A stretch of 64,000 nt of DNA from CAVVJA01 sp963809815. Its GTDB lineage: Bacteria; Actinomycetota; Actinomycetes; Mycobacteriales; Jatrophihabitantaceae. Position numbers and translations under genes: made by a program. Under the pieces are notes generated by a model. It had not been told where the DNA came from and did not search any database. It saw only the letters and a program-made list of their open reading frames with translations. Positions 9,465 to 17,298 of the stretch are shown here, one piece after another. The stretch spans positions 1-64,000 of the forward strand of contig CAWELM010000014.1 of assembly GCA_963809815.1 (NCBI GenBank), read 5' to 3'. Every line of letters starts with the position of its first letter. The first letter of the stretch is position 1.

Positions 9465-9569
9465 GACGCTCCTGTTCCTGGCGCAGAAGATGACGGTGTG
9501 ACTTGGACATTGCCCCAGGGCGCCTGTGCTCGCGCCTGGGTAACCCCGGGTCAGATCCCCTGGTCGCTA

Positions 9570-9710
9570 GATCTGATCCCGAGCTTGGTGAACACCTTCT
9601 TCGGTGCCATTCGCCTGTCCCGCGTCCGGAAGAGCGATCCCGCCGGCGAGGTCATGCAGCTTATCGGCGGCGCGCGAAGGCCTGTCCGCTCCGCTGTAGC
9701 CACGGCACGC
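9570..9710 (-). pseudogene. LAL LuxR regulator remnant, ends joined
   Basis: Minus-strand sequence contains two blocks belonging to distant parts of a LAL regulator. The block LHDLAGGIALPDAG matches the segment DLAGGFALPDAG in the N-terminal third of the intact regulator at 3661-6441. Immediately next to it, GAATGGCACC then KKVFTKLGI matches EWHLRKVFAKLDI at the end of its HTH. More than 1.5 kb of coding sequence between the blocks is missing and the two are out of frame with each other. This is a deletion scar of a second LAL gene. Confidence 0.7.
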
Positions 9711-9748
9711 CGTCCTGCGGGTGGCAGCGGCTGAGAGCTTCGCCTCGG

Positions 9749-10058
9749 TCAACCGCCCTGCGCGGCCGAGCGATATGTACACCCGGTCGAGCCGCATCGG
9801 ATGACGCGCGGTGGGTAATCGTGGCCGAGCACCTTCAGGAGCTCCGTTCTGCCGTCCGTTTCGAGCGCCCGGCGAGTCTCCTCAGGCAGACCCACCGGGT
9901 CGGCCGACCTCGCTGGCTTCGCTTATCTCGATCATCACCCGCGCAACCTGGTCATCGCGGCTGACCTCCCACAGCCAGCCGCTGCCGTCACCCCTCGGGC
10001 GCGCGTGCCGACCGAGGTTTGTCCTGATCTCCCAATGGTGGAGCTGCTGATCGTCCAT
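9749..10058 (-). pseudogene. small conserved-looking gene with a frameshift
   Basis: From the ATG at 10058 the minus strand reads MDDQQLHHWEIRTNLGRHAR, then GSGWLWEVSRDDQVARVMIE, ending in a stop after SEVGRPGGSA. In the next frame the sequence continues as DPVGLPEETRRALETDGR, then TELLKVLGHDYPPRVIRCG, ending at 9749. Both halves have the composition of real protein and together give about 102 residues; the length 310 is one base off a multiple of three. I do not recognise the family. It is a frameshifted gene, a sequencing error, or less likely a programmed shift. The SDR gene upstream of it on the same strand ends 13 bases before its start. Confidence 0.6.
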
Positions 10059-10071
10059 CACACCTGTGGGC

Positions 10072-10788
10072 CTAGTGGCCCGCGATCTGGCCGCCGTCGA
10101 TGTGCAGGATCTCGCCGGTGATGTACGGCGATGACTCCAGGAACAGGATGCCGTCGACGACGTCGCTGACCTGGCCGACGCGCCCGAGCGGAGGAAGCCG
10201 GTCGCCGAGTCCGTCGTAGGTGTCCGCTGGGTGCACCGGCGTCTGGATGATGCCGGGCGAGACGGCGTTGACCCGGACGCCCCGGGAGGCGTACTCGACG
10301 GCCAATGACCGGGTAGCCGCGGCCAGGCCGCCTTTGGTCAGCGCGGCCAGGACCGAGGGCGCGCTGGAGTTCGCGACCTCGGCGAGGGTGGCCGACACGT
10401 TGACGACGTGGCCGCCGTACCGCGTCACCATCTCGGCGATGACCCGCTGGGTCAGCCAGAAGAACCCGGTGAGGTTCACCCCGACAACCAGGGCGTAGTC
10501 CTCGGCGGTGTAGCCGGTGAACGGCTTGGAAACGAACACGCCGGCGTTATTGACCAGGGTGTCGATGCGGCCGAACCGCTCCAGTGCTCCCTCGATGATC
10601 CGGTCGGCGGTGGCGGGCTTCGCGATGTCGCCCTCGACGGTGAGCACGTCCGGGTCCTCGGACGGCTTGATCGTGAGGGCGTTGGCCACCACCGCCCAGC
10701 CTCGCCCGCGGTACCCGGCCACCAGGCCGGCGCCGATGCCCTGCGAGCCTCCGGTGATGATGGCGACTCTCCGGTCGTTCCCAGTCAT
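10072..10788 (-). CDS. short-chain dehydrogenase/reductase, atypical active site
   Basis: 238 aa Rossmann-fold SDR. TGGSQGIG (12-19) binds the dinucleotide, NNAG sits at 80-83, and RVNAVSPGIIQTPVHP is the usual post-catalytic strand. The YxxxK motif is altered: the Lys of AALTKGG is present but the Tyr position is Ala, and the Ser 13 residues before it is also not conserved. A subgroup of actinobacterial SDRs has this form, so it may not be a plain oxidoreductase. ATG at 10788 overlaps the stop of the upstream double muconolactone-isomerase-like gene (ATGA), showing translational coupling and likely a shared pathway. Confidence 0.85.
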   Translation of the reverse strand: MTGNDRRVAIITGGSQGIGAGLVAGYRGRGWAVVANALTIKPSEDPDVLTVEGDIAKPATADRIIEGALERFGRIDTLVNNAGVFVSKPFTGYTAEDYALVVGVNLTGFFWLTQRVIAEMVTRYGGHVVNVSATLAEVANSSAPSVLAALTKGGLAAATRSLAVEYASRGVRVNAVSPGIIQTPVHPADTYDGLGDRLPPLGRVGQVSDVVDGILFLESSPYITGEILHIDGGQIAGH

Positions 10789-11381
10789 CGGATGATCGTC
10801 GCCGGGTCGCTCGGGTGGCGGCTGAGCGGCGTGGTCTCGACGGTCATCCACGGGTCCAGGGGCAGCGACTTCAAGATCGCCTGCATCTCGGCGGGGTTCC
10901 CGGCGTTCCACAGGCCCAGCGCGCGCGACGGGCCGGGCAACCTCCACAGCCGCAGCAGGTGCCCCTGCCCGGCCAGCTCCTTCGTCCGCTGCGCCTCGCG
11001 CGCCTCGGTGTCGTCCACGGCGTAGCCCGGCGTGCCCTCCGGGACGTTGATGGTGAAAGTGGTCAGGAACTCCGTACCGGCGTTACTGGGCGCTAGCGCC
11101 GGGTCGTTCGGGTGCGGCGCGAGCGGCGTGACCTCGTCGGTGCGCCACACCCGCAGCGGCATGGAGGCCAGGACCTCCTCAAGCTGGCCGCCGTCCGCGG
11201 CGGCGAACAGCCCGAGCGAGCGCCATTCACCCGGTTGCAGCGGTGGGCGCCACAGGCGCAGGAGATGCCCCGCCGCTGCCAGTTCGCGCGAGTGGGCGGC
11301 CTCGCGGGCGCGGATGTCGTCCACGGCCTGGTCCGGCGTCCCGTCCGGGACGTGGGTGGTCATGTTGACGAGGTACTCCAT
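10785..11381 (-). CDS. tandem muconolactone-isomerase-like protein
   Basis: 198 aa made of two copies of a muconolactone delta-isomerase-like ferredoxin fold. Each copy starts with a strand (MEYLVNMTTHVPDGTP; FLTTFTINVPEGTP), has a helix ending RELAAAGHLLRLWR or KELAGQGHLLRLWR, and ends with PL.PHP.DPA or PLSRHPSDPA. Known single-domain members isomerise muconolactone in the beta-ketoadipate pathway as ring-shaped decamers. Whether this fusion does so is unknown, as no other pathway enzyme is near. AGGAGG lies 6 bases before the ATG. The gene lies between an AhpC/TSA protein and the SDR, with overlaps on both sides. Confidence 0.82.
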   Translation of the reverse strand: MEYLVNMTTHVPDGTPDQAVDDIRAREAAHSRELAAAGHLLRLWRPPLQPGEWRSLGLFAAADGGQLEEVLASMPLRVWRTDEVTPLAPHPNDPALAPSNAGTEFLTTFTINVPEGTPGYAVDDTEAREAQRTKELAGQGHLLRLWRLPGPSRALGLWNAGNPAEMQAILKSLPLDPWMTVETTPLSRHPSDPATIIR

Positions 11382-12052
11382 GGCCGGCTCCTCCTGGCGC
11401 TGTGGAAGTGGAACCACTGTCCGTTCGGTGAATAGCGTTTCAATCTTTCTCGAACGGACAGGGGCGTTACGGTCCGCATGTGGTCGGCTTGCTGGTACGG
11501 GTGGTGCATCGAGTGGTCGCCGGCCTGCCAGTTCTCGCGGAGGCCGAGGGCGGCCAGGTCCCAGTCCGGGCGGATCTCGCGGATCACCGCACGAAGGTCG
11601 CGGCGAAGGTCCTCGAACGACGGTCTGCCCCAAAACCAATAGCCGTTGTAGACGCTGAAGATGACCAGTCCCGGCTTGAGCACGAGCGTGTACGGGATCA
11701 TCGGGTCGTAGTAGGAGTCGGTGTACTCCTGGATGTCGAGGTCCTTCTGGATCTTGTGGCCAGCGTCGGACAGGAAGGTCCACTGTGCGCCGACCGAGTC
11801 GCGGAACTCGTTGGTTTTGAGGGTGTTGTCGGTGGAGATGGTGACGATCTGGGTGTAGGCGACGCGGATCTTCGAGTAGTTGGCGGCCAGCTCGAGGTGC
11901 TGCTGGTGGTCCTTCGGGCAGAACCCGCCGCGCGAGAGGACCAGGATCATCGGGTCGATCCCCTGCAGCTCGCGGAGCCGACGCCGGGTCTTGGTGTGGT
12001 CGGTCAGCTCGTAGTCGGGGAAGATCCCGCCGGGCACGATATCGGCACGCAT
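11360..12052 (-). CDS. AhpC/TSA (peroxiredoxin-like) family protein
   Basis: 230 aa. IVPGGIFPDYELTDHTKTRR, then DPMILVLSRGGFCPKDHQQH, gives the thioredoxin-like fold with a single Cys at the peroxidatic position but not the common CxxC. VTISTDN, SDAGHKIQKDL and YTLVLKPG continue the fold. It probably reduces a peroxide or acts as a thiol-dependent sensor. Family proteins seem to end near DHSMHHPYQQAD; here about 35 extra residues rich in Arg and Ser run on and overlap the next gene by 22 bases, so the natural stop may have been lost. AAGGAG lies 5 bases before the ATG. Confidence 0.8.
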   Translation of the reverse strand: MRADIVPGGIFPDYELTDHTKTRRRLRELQGIDPMILVLSRGGFCPKDHQQHLELAANYSKIRVAYTQIVTISTDNTLKTNEFRDSVGAQWTFLSDAGHKIQKDLDIQEYTDSYYDPMIPYTLVLKPGLVIFSVYNGYWFWGRPSFEDLRRDLRAVIREIRPDWDLAALGLRENWQAGDHSMHHPYQQADHMRTVTPLSVRERLKRYSPNGQWFHFHSARRSRPWSTSST

Positions 12053-12350
12053 GCTGTGCTCCTTAGTGAAGGCCGCCTCCGCCAGGCCGGTCAGGCAGTC
12101 GTATGCCGCCAGCGCGGATGTCGCGCGGCCCGGCAGGCGGGTGGTGAGGCCCTGCGCCGAACCGGCCGCGGCCGAGGCGATCCCGGTGCCGAAAATGATC
12201 GCGCAGCCCGAGCCGGGCGGGGTTCATCTGTATCACCCGGAAATCCGGGCCGATGACGAAGTCGGCATCGAGGCGCCATCCCAGTGACTGGTAGAGGTCC
12301 TTGGCCCGGTCCACATCAGAGACGCGCACTGCCACAACCTCGAGTTTCAT
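12053..12350 (-). pseudogene. VOC/glyoxalase gene with frameshift and internal deletion
   Basis: From the ATG at 12350 the sequence reads MKLEVVAVRVSDVDRAKDLY, then LGWRLDADFVIGPDFRVIQM, a clear VOC N-terminal module. It then shifts frame and continues as TPPGSGCAIIFGTG to GSAQGL, after which it jumps to TTRLPGRA, a phrase that normally lies at the far C-terminus after the second VOC module. About 65 residues are missing. The last part is in frame with the AhpC/TSA ATG at 12052. No metal site can form, so this is a dead gene. Confidence 0.72.
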
Positions 12351-12609
12351 GTCCACGGCCGTGGCTCCAATCCTCTGGTTCCCGCTCGCTTCCACGGTCG
12401 CGTTCGGGCCGCCCGGTCGCACCCGTGAACACCCTGGCCGGTTGCCCTGGTCCCGGCCCGAATGCCGGGCTCCGTTCGCGGATCCGACAGACCGGTTCGT
12501 CACCCACCGCGGCGGCCATGACGCTCGACGGGTATTCCGGGCTCTTCGACGACGACATCAACGGGGCGGCCGCGCGGTTGGACGAGCAGCTGAGGCGCGC
12601 AGAGCCGCC

Positions 12610-12634
12610 TGTCGAGTCTGTCGAGTCTGTCGAG
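12610..12634. repeat. 9-bp tandem repeat, nearly three copies
   Basis: TGTCGAGTC is repeated 2.8 times. It lies in the non-coding stretch 12351-12704 between the VOC remnant and tRNA-Thr. I see no gene in that stretch, whose open frames are shadows of the tRNA and of simple high-GC sequence. Confidence 0.9.
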
Positions 12635-12704
12635 AGGTGTACCCGTTGTATACCCGATGATCACGAACAGGCCGCCGACGGCGGCATAGGCCCAGAAAAC
12701 GGGA

Positions 12705-12777
12705 GCCGCCTGAGGGAGTCGAACCCTCGACCTACGCATTACGAGTGCGTCGCTCTGGCCGACTGAGCTAAGGCGGC
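12705..12777 (-). tRNA. tRNA-Thr(CGT)
   Basis: Read on the minus strand the sequence folds as a 73-nt cloverleaf. The acceptor stem is GCCGCCT with AGGCGGC, the D arm is GCTC...GAGC, the anticodon stem is ACGCA with TGCGT, and the loop CTCGTAA gives anticodon CGT (codon ACG). The T arm is GAGGG-TTCGACT-CCCTC. CCA is not encoded. It marks the border between the accessory left end and the core genes. Confidence 0.95.
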
Positions 12778-12806
12778 AGGGGCGCCCGCGGGCGCGCCGA
12801 GTGATT

Positions 12807-13646
12807 CTACTGGTCGGTGCGTTGCGCCGCGGGACTCGCCTCATAGGCCTTCCGGGACGCGCACACCGACGCGAGCGCACACGGAGTGCGACGACCGTCC
12901 GCGGTCATCCGGACCACGACCGATTCCGACGGCACGTTGTGGCCGACGACCGTGCCCAGGCCATCCGGGGTGTCGACCTCTTCGCCGATGGCCGGCGCCT
13001 CCGCGGCGAAGTCCTGGTACAGCGGGTGCTCGTACTTCAGGCAGCACATCAACCGGCCGCACGCGCCTGAGATGCGCAGCGGGTTCAGCGGCAGATCCTG
13101 ATCTTTGACCATGCGCACCGAGACGGGCTCGAAGTCCACGAGGAACGTGGAGCAGCACAGCTCACGGCCGCAGGAGCCAACACCGCCGGTCAGGCGGGCT
13201 TCGTCGCGGGCCGAGAGCTGCCGCAGCTCGACCCGACCGTGCAGCGTCGCGGAAAGATCGCGGACGAGGGCTCGGAAGTCGACCCGGTGCGGCGCGGTGA
13301 AGTAGATGGTGGTGTGGTTGCGATCGTTTATGTAGTCGATCCCGCTGACCTTCATCGGCAGGTCGTGTTCGCGGATCAGTCGTCGAGCGGCGACGCGCGC
13401 CGACGCCCGCTTCTTGCGACTCACCGCAGCCCGCTCGAGGTCCGACGCGGTCGCCGCACCGAGAAGAACGGGCAGCCGGCCGACTTCTTCGCTGATGAAT
13501 TGCGGAGACCACATGACCTCGGCCACTTCGGGCCCGTCGTTCGTCGGATACAGAACCTGATCGCCAACCTGCAGCGACAACCCGCCCGGGTCGGCATAGT
13601 AGAGCCGGCCGTGGCGCTGGAACGTGACCGCGCAGACCATGCTCAT
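12807..13646 (-). CDS. PSP1 domain protein, RicT-like
   Basis: 279 aa. The PSP1 C-terminal domain is seen in YFTAPHRVDFRALVRDLSAT, LRQLSARDEARLTGGVGSCG, RELCCSTFL and ISGACGRLMCCLKYEHPLY. The Cys-rich pattern (CGxxxCC, CG...CC) matches the RicT/YaaT group, which in Bacillus binds Fe-S clusters in the Y-complex acting on RNA maturation and sporulation. In actinobacteria it regularly sits beside holB, as here (47 bases downstream of it on the minus strand). Start ATG at 13646; a second ATG two codons on is also possible. Confidence 0.9.
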   Translation of the reverse strand: MSMVCAVTFQRHGRLYYADPGGLSLQVGDQVLYPTNDGPEVAEVMWSPQFISEEVGRLPVLLGAATASDLERAAVSRKKRASARVAARRLIREHDLPMKVSGIDYINDRNHTTIYFTAPHRVDFRALVRDLSATLHGRVELRQLSARDEARLTGGVGSCGRELCCSTFLVDFEPVSVRMVKDQDLPLNPLRISGACGRLMCCLKYEHPLYQDFAAEAPAIGEEVDTPDGLGTVVGHNVPSESVVVRMTADGRRTPCALASVCASRKAYEASPAAQRTDQ

Positions 13647-13693
13647 GCCTGCAGCGTATGCCGGGACGCAGGGTAGCCGGACCGGGGCCGCTC

Positions 13694-14884
13694 TCAGGGC
13701 AGGCGAAGCGCGACCGTCATCGCCTCCACCGCGATGCGCGGTTTGACGTTCAGCTCCAGTGCCTCGCGGCAGGCGAGGACGGCCTGAAGGCGTTGCAGCG
13801 TCCCGGTCGGCGGTATCGCTTTCGCCACACTCCGCACATCCTTGTCGACGTCGGGGTGGGCGCGTTGCACGGGCGATCCGGACTGTTCGAGCAGCACGTC
13901 CCGATAGAACGCCGCCAGATCGATCAGGGCGCGGTCCAACGCGTCACGCTGAGTACGGGTGGCCCGTGACCGCTGGCGCCGCTCGAGGTCACGAACGGCG
14001 CCCACCGCGCCCCGGGCCACTGCCGTCGCACCTTTCCCCGTGCCACCGGCGCCGAGAGCAACCTGCAGTGCCTCGATCTCACCGGCGTCCCGATCAGCCG
14101 ACAACGCCGCTGCCTCAGCCTCAGCCGCGCCGACCAGGTGGTCAGCAGCCTCCAGACATGCCCCGAGCGACGTGAGCGAAGCCGGGATGGCCAATACCGC
14201 GGCGCGCCGAGTGCGCGCGTCCGGATCCCGCGCGAGCCGCTTCGCCCGCCCGACGTGACCCTGTGCGGCTTGGGCCGCCCACAATGCGTCGGCCGGGTCT
14301 ACTCCGGCAGCGCGCACGACGCCCGCGACGGCATCGGTCGACGGCGTGCGCAAGGTGATGTGCCGGCATCGGGATTGGATGGTCACCGTGACGTCGTCCG
14401 GGTGCGTCGACGGAGCACACAGCAGGAACACCGTCCGTGCTGGAGGTTCTTCGAGGACCTTCAGCAGCGCGTCGGAGGCCGCCTCGGTCAGTCGATCGGC
14501 GTCTTCGATCACGACGACCTGCCAGCGACCGAGCGCCGGACGGCGCGCCGCTGTCGCGACGACTGCACGCATCTCAGCCACCGAGATGGACAGTCCGTCG
14601 GGGACGACCGATCGCACATCCGGATGGCTCCGGCTCAGCACCGTGTGGCACGCCGAACATTCACCGCAGCCGAGATTGTCCGGCCGCTCACATTGCAGGG
14701 CCGCCGCCAGCGCCCGCGCCGCCACCGACCGGCCGGATCCAGGTGGCCCCGTGAACAGCCAGGCATGCGTCATTGCGCCAGTCGGCACGTCCTCGCCTGA
14801 GGCGATCGCTCGTGCGGCAGCGGCGGCTTTCCGCAGGACGGCAACCGCCTCGTCTTGGCCGACGAGGGCGTCCCAGACCGTCAC
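13694..14884 (-). CDS. holB: DNA polymerase III subunit delta'
   Basis: 396 aa clamp-loader subunit. WDALVGQDEAV opens the AAA+ domain, the P-loop region is GPPGSGRS, the zinc module is CERPDNLGCGECSACH, and VIEDADRLTEAASDALLKVL is the Walker B/sensor region, followed by CRHITLRTPS. The P-loop Lys is replaced by Arg, consistent with delta' not hydrolysing ATP. It helps load the beta clamp at the replication fork. I chose GTG at 14884 because VWDALVGQ is the family N-terminus and GGAGCGAGG lies about 8 bases upstream; the open frame continues further but without similarity. It follows MFS-tmk by 58 bases. Confidence 0.92.
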   Translation of the reverse strand: MTVWDALVGQDEAVAVLRKAAAAARAIASGEDVPTGAMTHAWLFTGPPGSGRSVAARALAAALQCERPDNLGCGECSACHTVLSRSHPDVRSVVPDGLSISVAEMRAVVATAARRPALGRWQVVVIEDADRLTEAASDALLKVLEEPPARTVFLLCAPSTHPDDVTVTIQSRCRHITLRTPSTDAVAGVVRAAGVDPADALWAAQAAQGHVGRAKRLARDPDARTRRAAVLAIPASLTSLGACLEAADHLVGAAEAEAAALSADRDAGEIEALQVALGAGGTGKGATAVARGAVGAVRDLERRQRSRATRTQRDALDRALIDLAAFYRDVLLEQSGSPVQRAHPDVDKDVRSVAKAIPPTGTLQRLQAVLACREALELNVKPRIAVEAMTVALRLP

Positions 14885-14942
14885 GCTGGATCCTCGCTCC
14901 TGCCTGTGCGCCGCTTCGGGATTCGACTGCTCTGTCTCAGAC

Positions 14943-17207
14943 TCATGAGCTGGGCTGATTCGGCACCGGGCGGCTCGCTCGGCTCGGTATGATGCTCCGT
15001 CGCGAATCGAGCGACCGCGGCCGGCGGCTGGCGAGCAACTCGTCGACCGTGGTGAGGATGTCGGACGCGAGCTCGCTCGCCGGCCGGGTCGCATCAAGTA
15101 GCAGATAGCGTCCGGGGGCGGCTTCCGCTAGTCCGCGAAACGCTGTCCGCACCCGTTCGTGGAACTCCAGCGACTCGCGTTCCAACTTGTCGGCGTAGCG
15201 GCGCCCGTCCGTCGACGCGGCGCGCCCTCGGGCACGCTCGAGTCCCACGGCGGCGGGAATGTCGAGCAGGACGGTCAAGTCCGGTGTGAGCCCGCACGTG
15301 GCCCAGCCCGACAGGCGGCGCACCTCGTCGAACGTCAGTTCCCGGCCCGCGCCCTGATAGGCCATCGACGAGTCGACGTAACGATCCGTCAGTACGACGT
15401 CCCCCCGATCCAATGCCGGCTGGATGACCGTGGCGACGTGATTTGCCCGGTCTGCGGCGAACAGCAATGCCTCGGCCCGAGGCACGAGCGCCTCGTCGTC
15501 ATGCAACAACAAGTCGCGGATCCGGCGGCCAACTTTGGTAGCGCCTGGTTCCTGCGTCTCCACAACGTCGATGCCTGCGTCACGCAACGCCGCGGCGAGG
15601 AGTCCGATCTGGGTCGACTTGCCCGACCCCTCGCCACCTTCGAACGCGATGAACACGCCACCTCCCGCCATCCGCCGACGCTTGGCCGAGTCTCCGCGCA
15701 GGGCTGTCTTCAGGTCGGTCCAGATCGGCACCGCCAGTCCGTCGTCCATCTTCCGGTAGGCCAGGACGCCAGCAGCGATGGCCAGCAGCCCTCCGGCAAC
15801 CAGGACGAACCGAGTGCCGTCGACAGTCACGCTCGTACCCGCGACCGTAAACGTGTGGCGGCCTACAGCAGCAACTACGAACGGCACCGCGGCCAGACCA
15901 ATGATCAGCACCACCCGGATCAGCGACTGCAGCAACGCGAAGATCCGGCCGCGTATCTCATCGGCGACATCGGTGCCCATCAGGGTCATGCCGCATAGAT
16001 ATGCGATGCCCGCTCCGAATCCCACGAACAGGACGAAGATCACCGCGAGCGCTACCTGCGGCATGATTGCGGCGAGAACGAGGCAGATTCCCCCGAACAC
16101 GATGGACAGTCCGAACAGCCGGCGTCGCGGGAGCTCGCGCGCGATGCGTGGGCCGAACGCCATGCCCGCGCCGAGTCCGACGAAGACCGAGCCGAACAGC
16201 ACACCATATGCAGCGTTGCCGCCGCCCAAGCTCGAGGCGAAGATCTTGCCGGCTCCAACCACCACGCCACCCGCGGCGAAGGCGCCGATGAGTCCGATGA
16301 TGAGTCCGCCGACAAGCCGAGAATGGCGGACGAAGCTCGCGCCCTCACGCAGCAGGGCCAGCAGGCTCGGCTGGTCATCAACGGGGCGGCGGGTCCGGCG
16401 CCCGCTGATCTCGGGGATGAACAGGACGATCAACGCGCCGACCAGGAACGTCGCTGCGTTGAAGTAGAGGGCCAGGTTCGTCGGGTTGGTCTCGAAAAAC
16501 GCAAGGTGCCGAGCGAGCACGTTGGTGATCAGCGACAGGACCGAGAACAGCGCCGCCCCGAGCACAGGCGTGAGCCCGTAGGTCGTGATCAAGCTGAGCT
16601 GGTTGGCCGCCTCGACCTGGTCGCGGCGGACAAGGTTCGGCACCGACGCGTCCTTCGCCGGCGTCCAGAACAGACTGATGCACTCGATCAGGAAGCTCGC
16701 GATGTACAGCCAGGCGAGCGTCTCGCTTTGCGACACGAACAGATGCGCGAGTGGAATCGTGAGGAACAGCCCGAACCGGAGCACGTCGGAGACGACCATG
16801 GTGATCCGTCGGTCGAACCGGTCAGCGAACGCACCGGCCAGCGGGCCCAGCAGTATCGCGGGCAGCAGGCGGACGACCAGGACGCCGCCGAGGGCGTAGT
16901 TCTGTGCCCGATAGCCGGTGGCCAGCGACGTGGCGAGCGCGGTCGTCGCAAGTAGTCCCAGCCAGTCGCCCAAGCTTGATAACGCCGTGGAGTACCACAG
17001 TCGCCGGTACGGGCGAACTCGCAGCACGCTGCGCATGGCGGCGATCGACGACCTGGACGGACGCTCGGCCGGCGCCGATGCGGCGAGGGATTGGTTACCG
17101 GCCTCGTCCACGGCTGGGGTTGGCCGCTCCGTACCGCCTGAGGCTGACACGCTCTCGGGCAGGCCAGAATTCGATCCGGCGACCCGATCGGGCTGGCCGG
17201 ACTCCAT
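14943..17207 (-). CDS. tmk: MFS transporter-thymidylate kinase fusion
   Basis: 754 aa. Residues about 65-490 form an MFS permease with 12 predicted hydrophobic segments and the signature GPLAGAFADRFDRR between segments 2 and 3. From residue 513 a complete dTMP kinase follows: P-loop FEGGEGSGKST, DRYVDSSMAYQG (DRY/F motif) and the LID region ARGRAASTDGRRYADK. The kinase makes dTDP for DNA synthesis; the transporter's substrate is unknown. This bifunctional layout is known from other actinobacteria. An in-frame ATG at 15671 precedes the kinase and might allow separate synthesis. The next gene is holB, so both replication functions share an operon. Confidence 0.9.
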   Translation of the reverse strand: MESGQPDRVAGSNSGLPESVSASGGTERPTPAVDEAGNQSLAASAPAERPSRSSIAAMRSVLRVRPYRRLWYSTALSSLGDWLGLLATTALATSLATGYRAQNYALGGVLVVRLLPAILLGPLAGAFADRFDRRITMVVSDVLRFGLFLTIPLAHLFVSQSETLAWLYIASFLIECISLFWTPAKDASVPNLVRRDQVEAANQLSLITTYGLTPVLGAALFSVLSLITNVLARHLAFFETNPTNLALYFNAATFLVGALIVLFIPEISGRRTRRPVDDQPSLLALLREGASFVRHSRLVGGLIIGLIGAFAAGGVVVGAGKIFASSLGGGNAAYGVLFGSVFVGLGAGMAFGPRIARELPRRRLFGLSIVFGGICLVLAAIMPQVALAVIFVLFVGFGAGIAYLCGMTLMGTDVADEIRGRIFALLQSLIRVVLIIGLAAVPFVVAAVGRHTFTVAGTSVTVDGTRFVLVAGGLLAIAAGVLAYRKMDDGLAVPIWTDLKTALRGDSAKRRRMAGGGVFIAFEGGEGSGKSTQIGLLAAALRDAGIDVVETQEPGATKVGRRIRDLLLHDDEALVPRAEALLFAADRANHVATVIQPALDRGDVVLTDRYVDSSMAYQGAGRELTFDEVRRLSGWATCGLTPDLTVLLDIPAAVGLERARGRAASTDGRRYADKLERESLEFHERVRTAFRGLAEAAPGRYLLLDATRPASELASDILTTVDELLASRRPRSLDSRRSIIPSRASRPVPNQPSS

Positions 17208-17298
17208 CCTGGCCGGCTCGACGCTAATTCGGCCTCCCCTGCGCCGCCTGCGTGCTTCTTAGCTCAGCCTATCGACGCCAAGCGGTAACGGCCTCCGC

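Noticed and set aside
1..12704. Whole accessory left end as an integrated element at tRNA-Thr
   Set aside because: I saw no second copy of the tRNA-Thr 3' end in the window and no integrase, transposase or phage gene. It may still hold beyond the left edge.
12500..12880. Minus-strand open frame with a hydrophobic stretch (YAAVGGLFVIIGYTTG)
   Set aside because: It runs straight through the tRNA-Thr gene and has no start signal.
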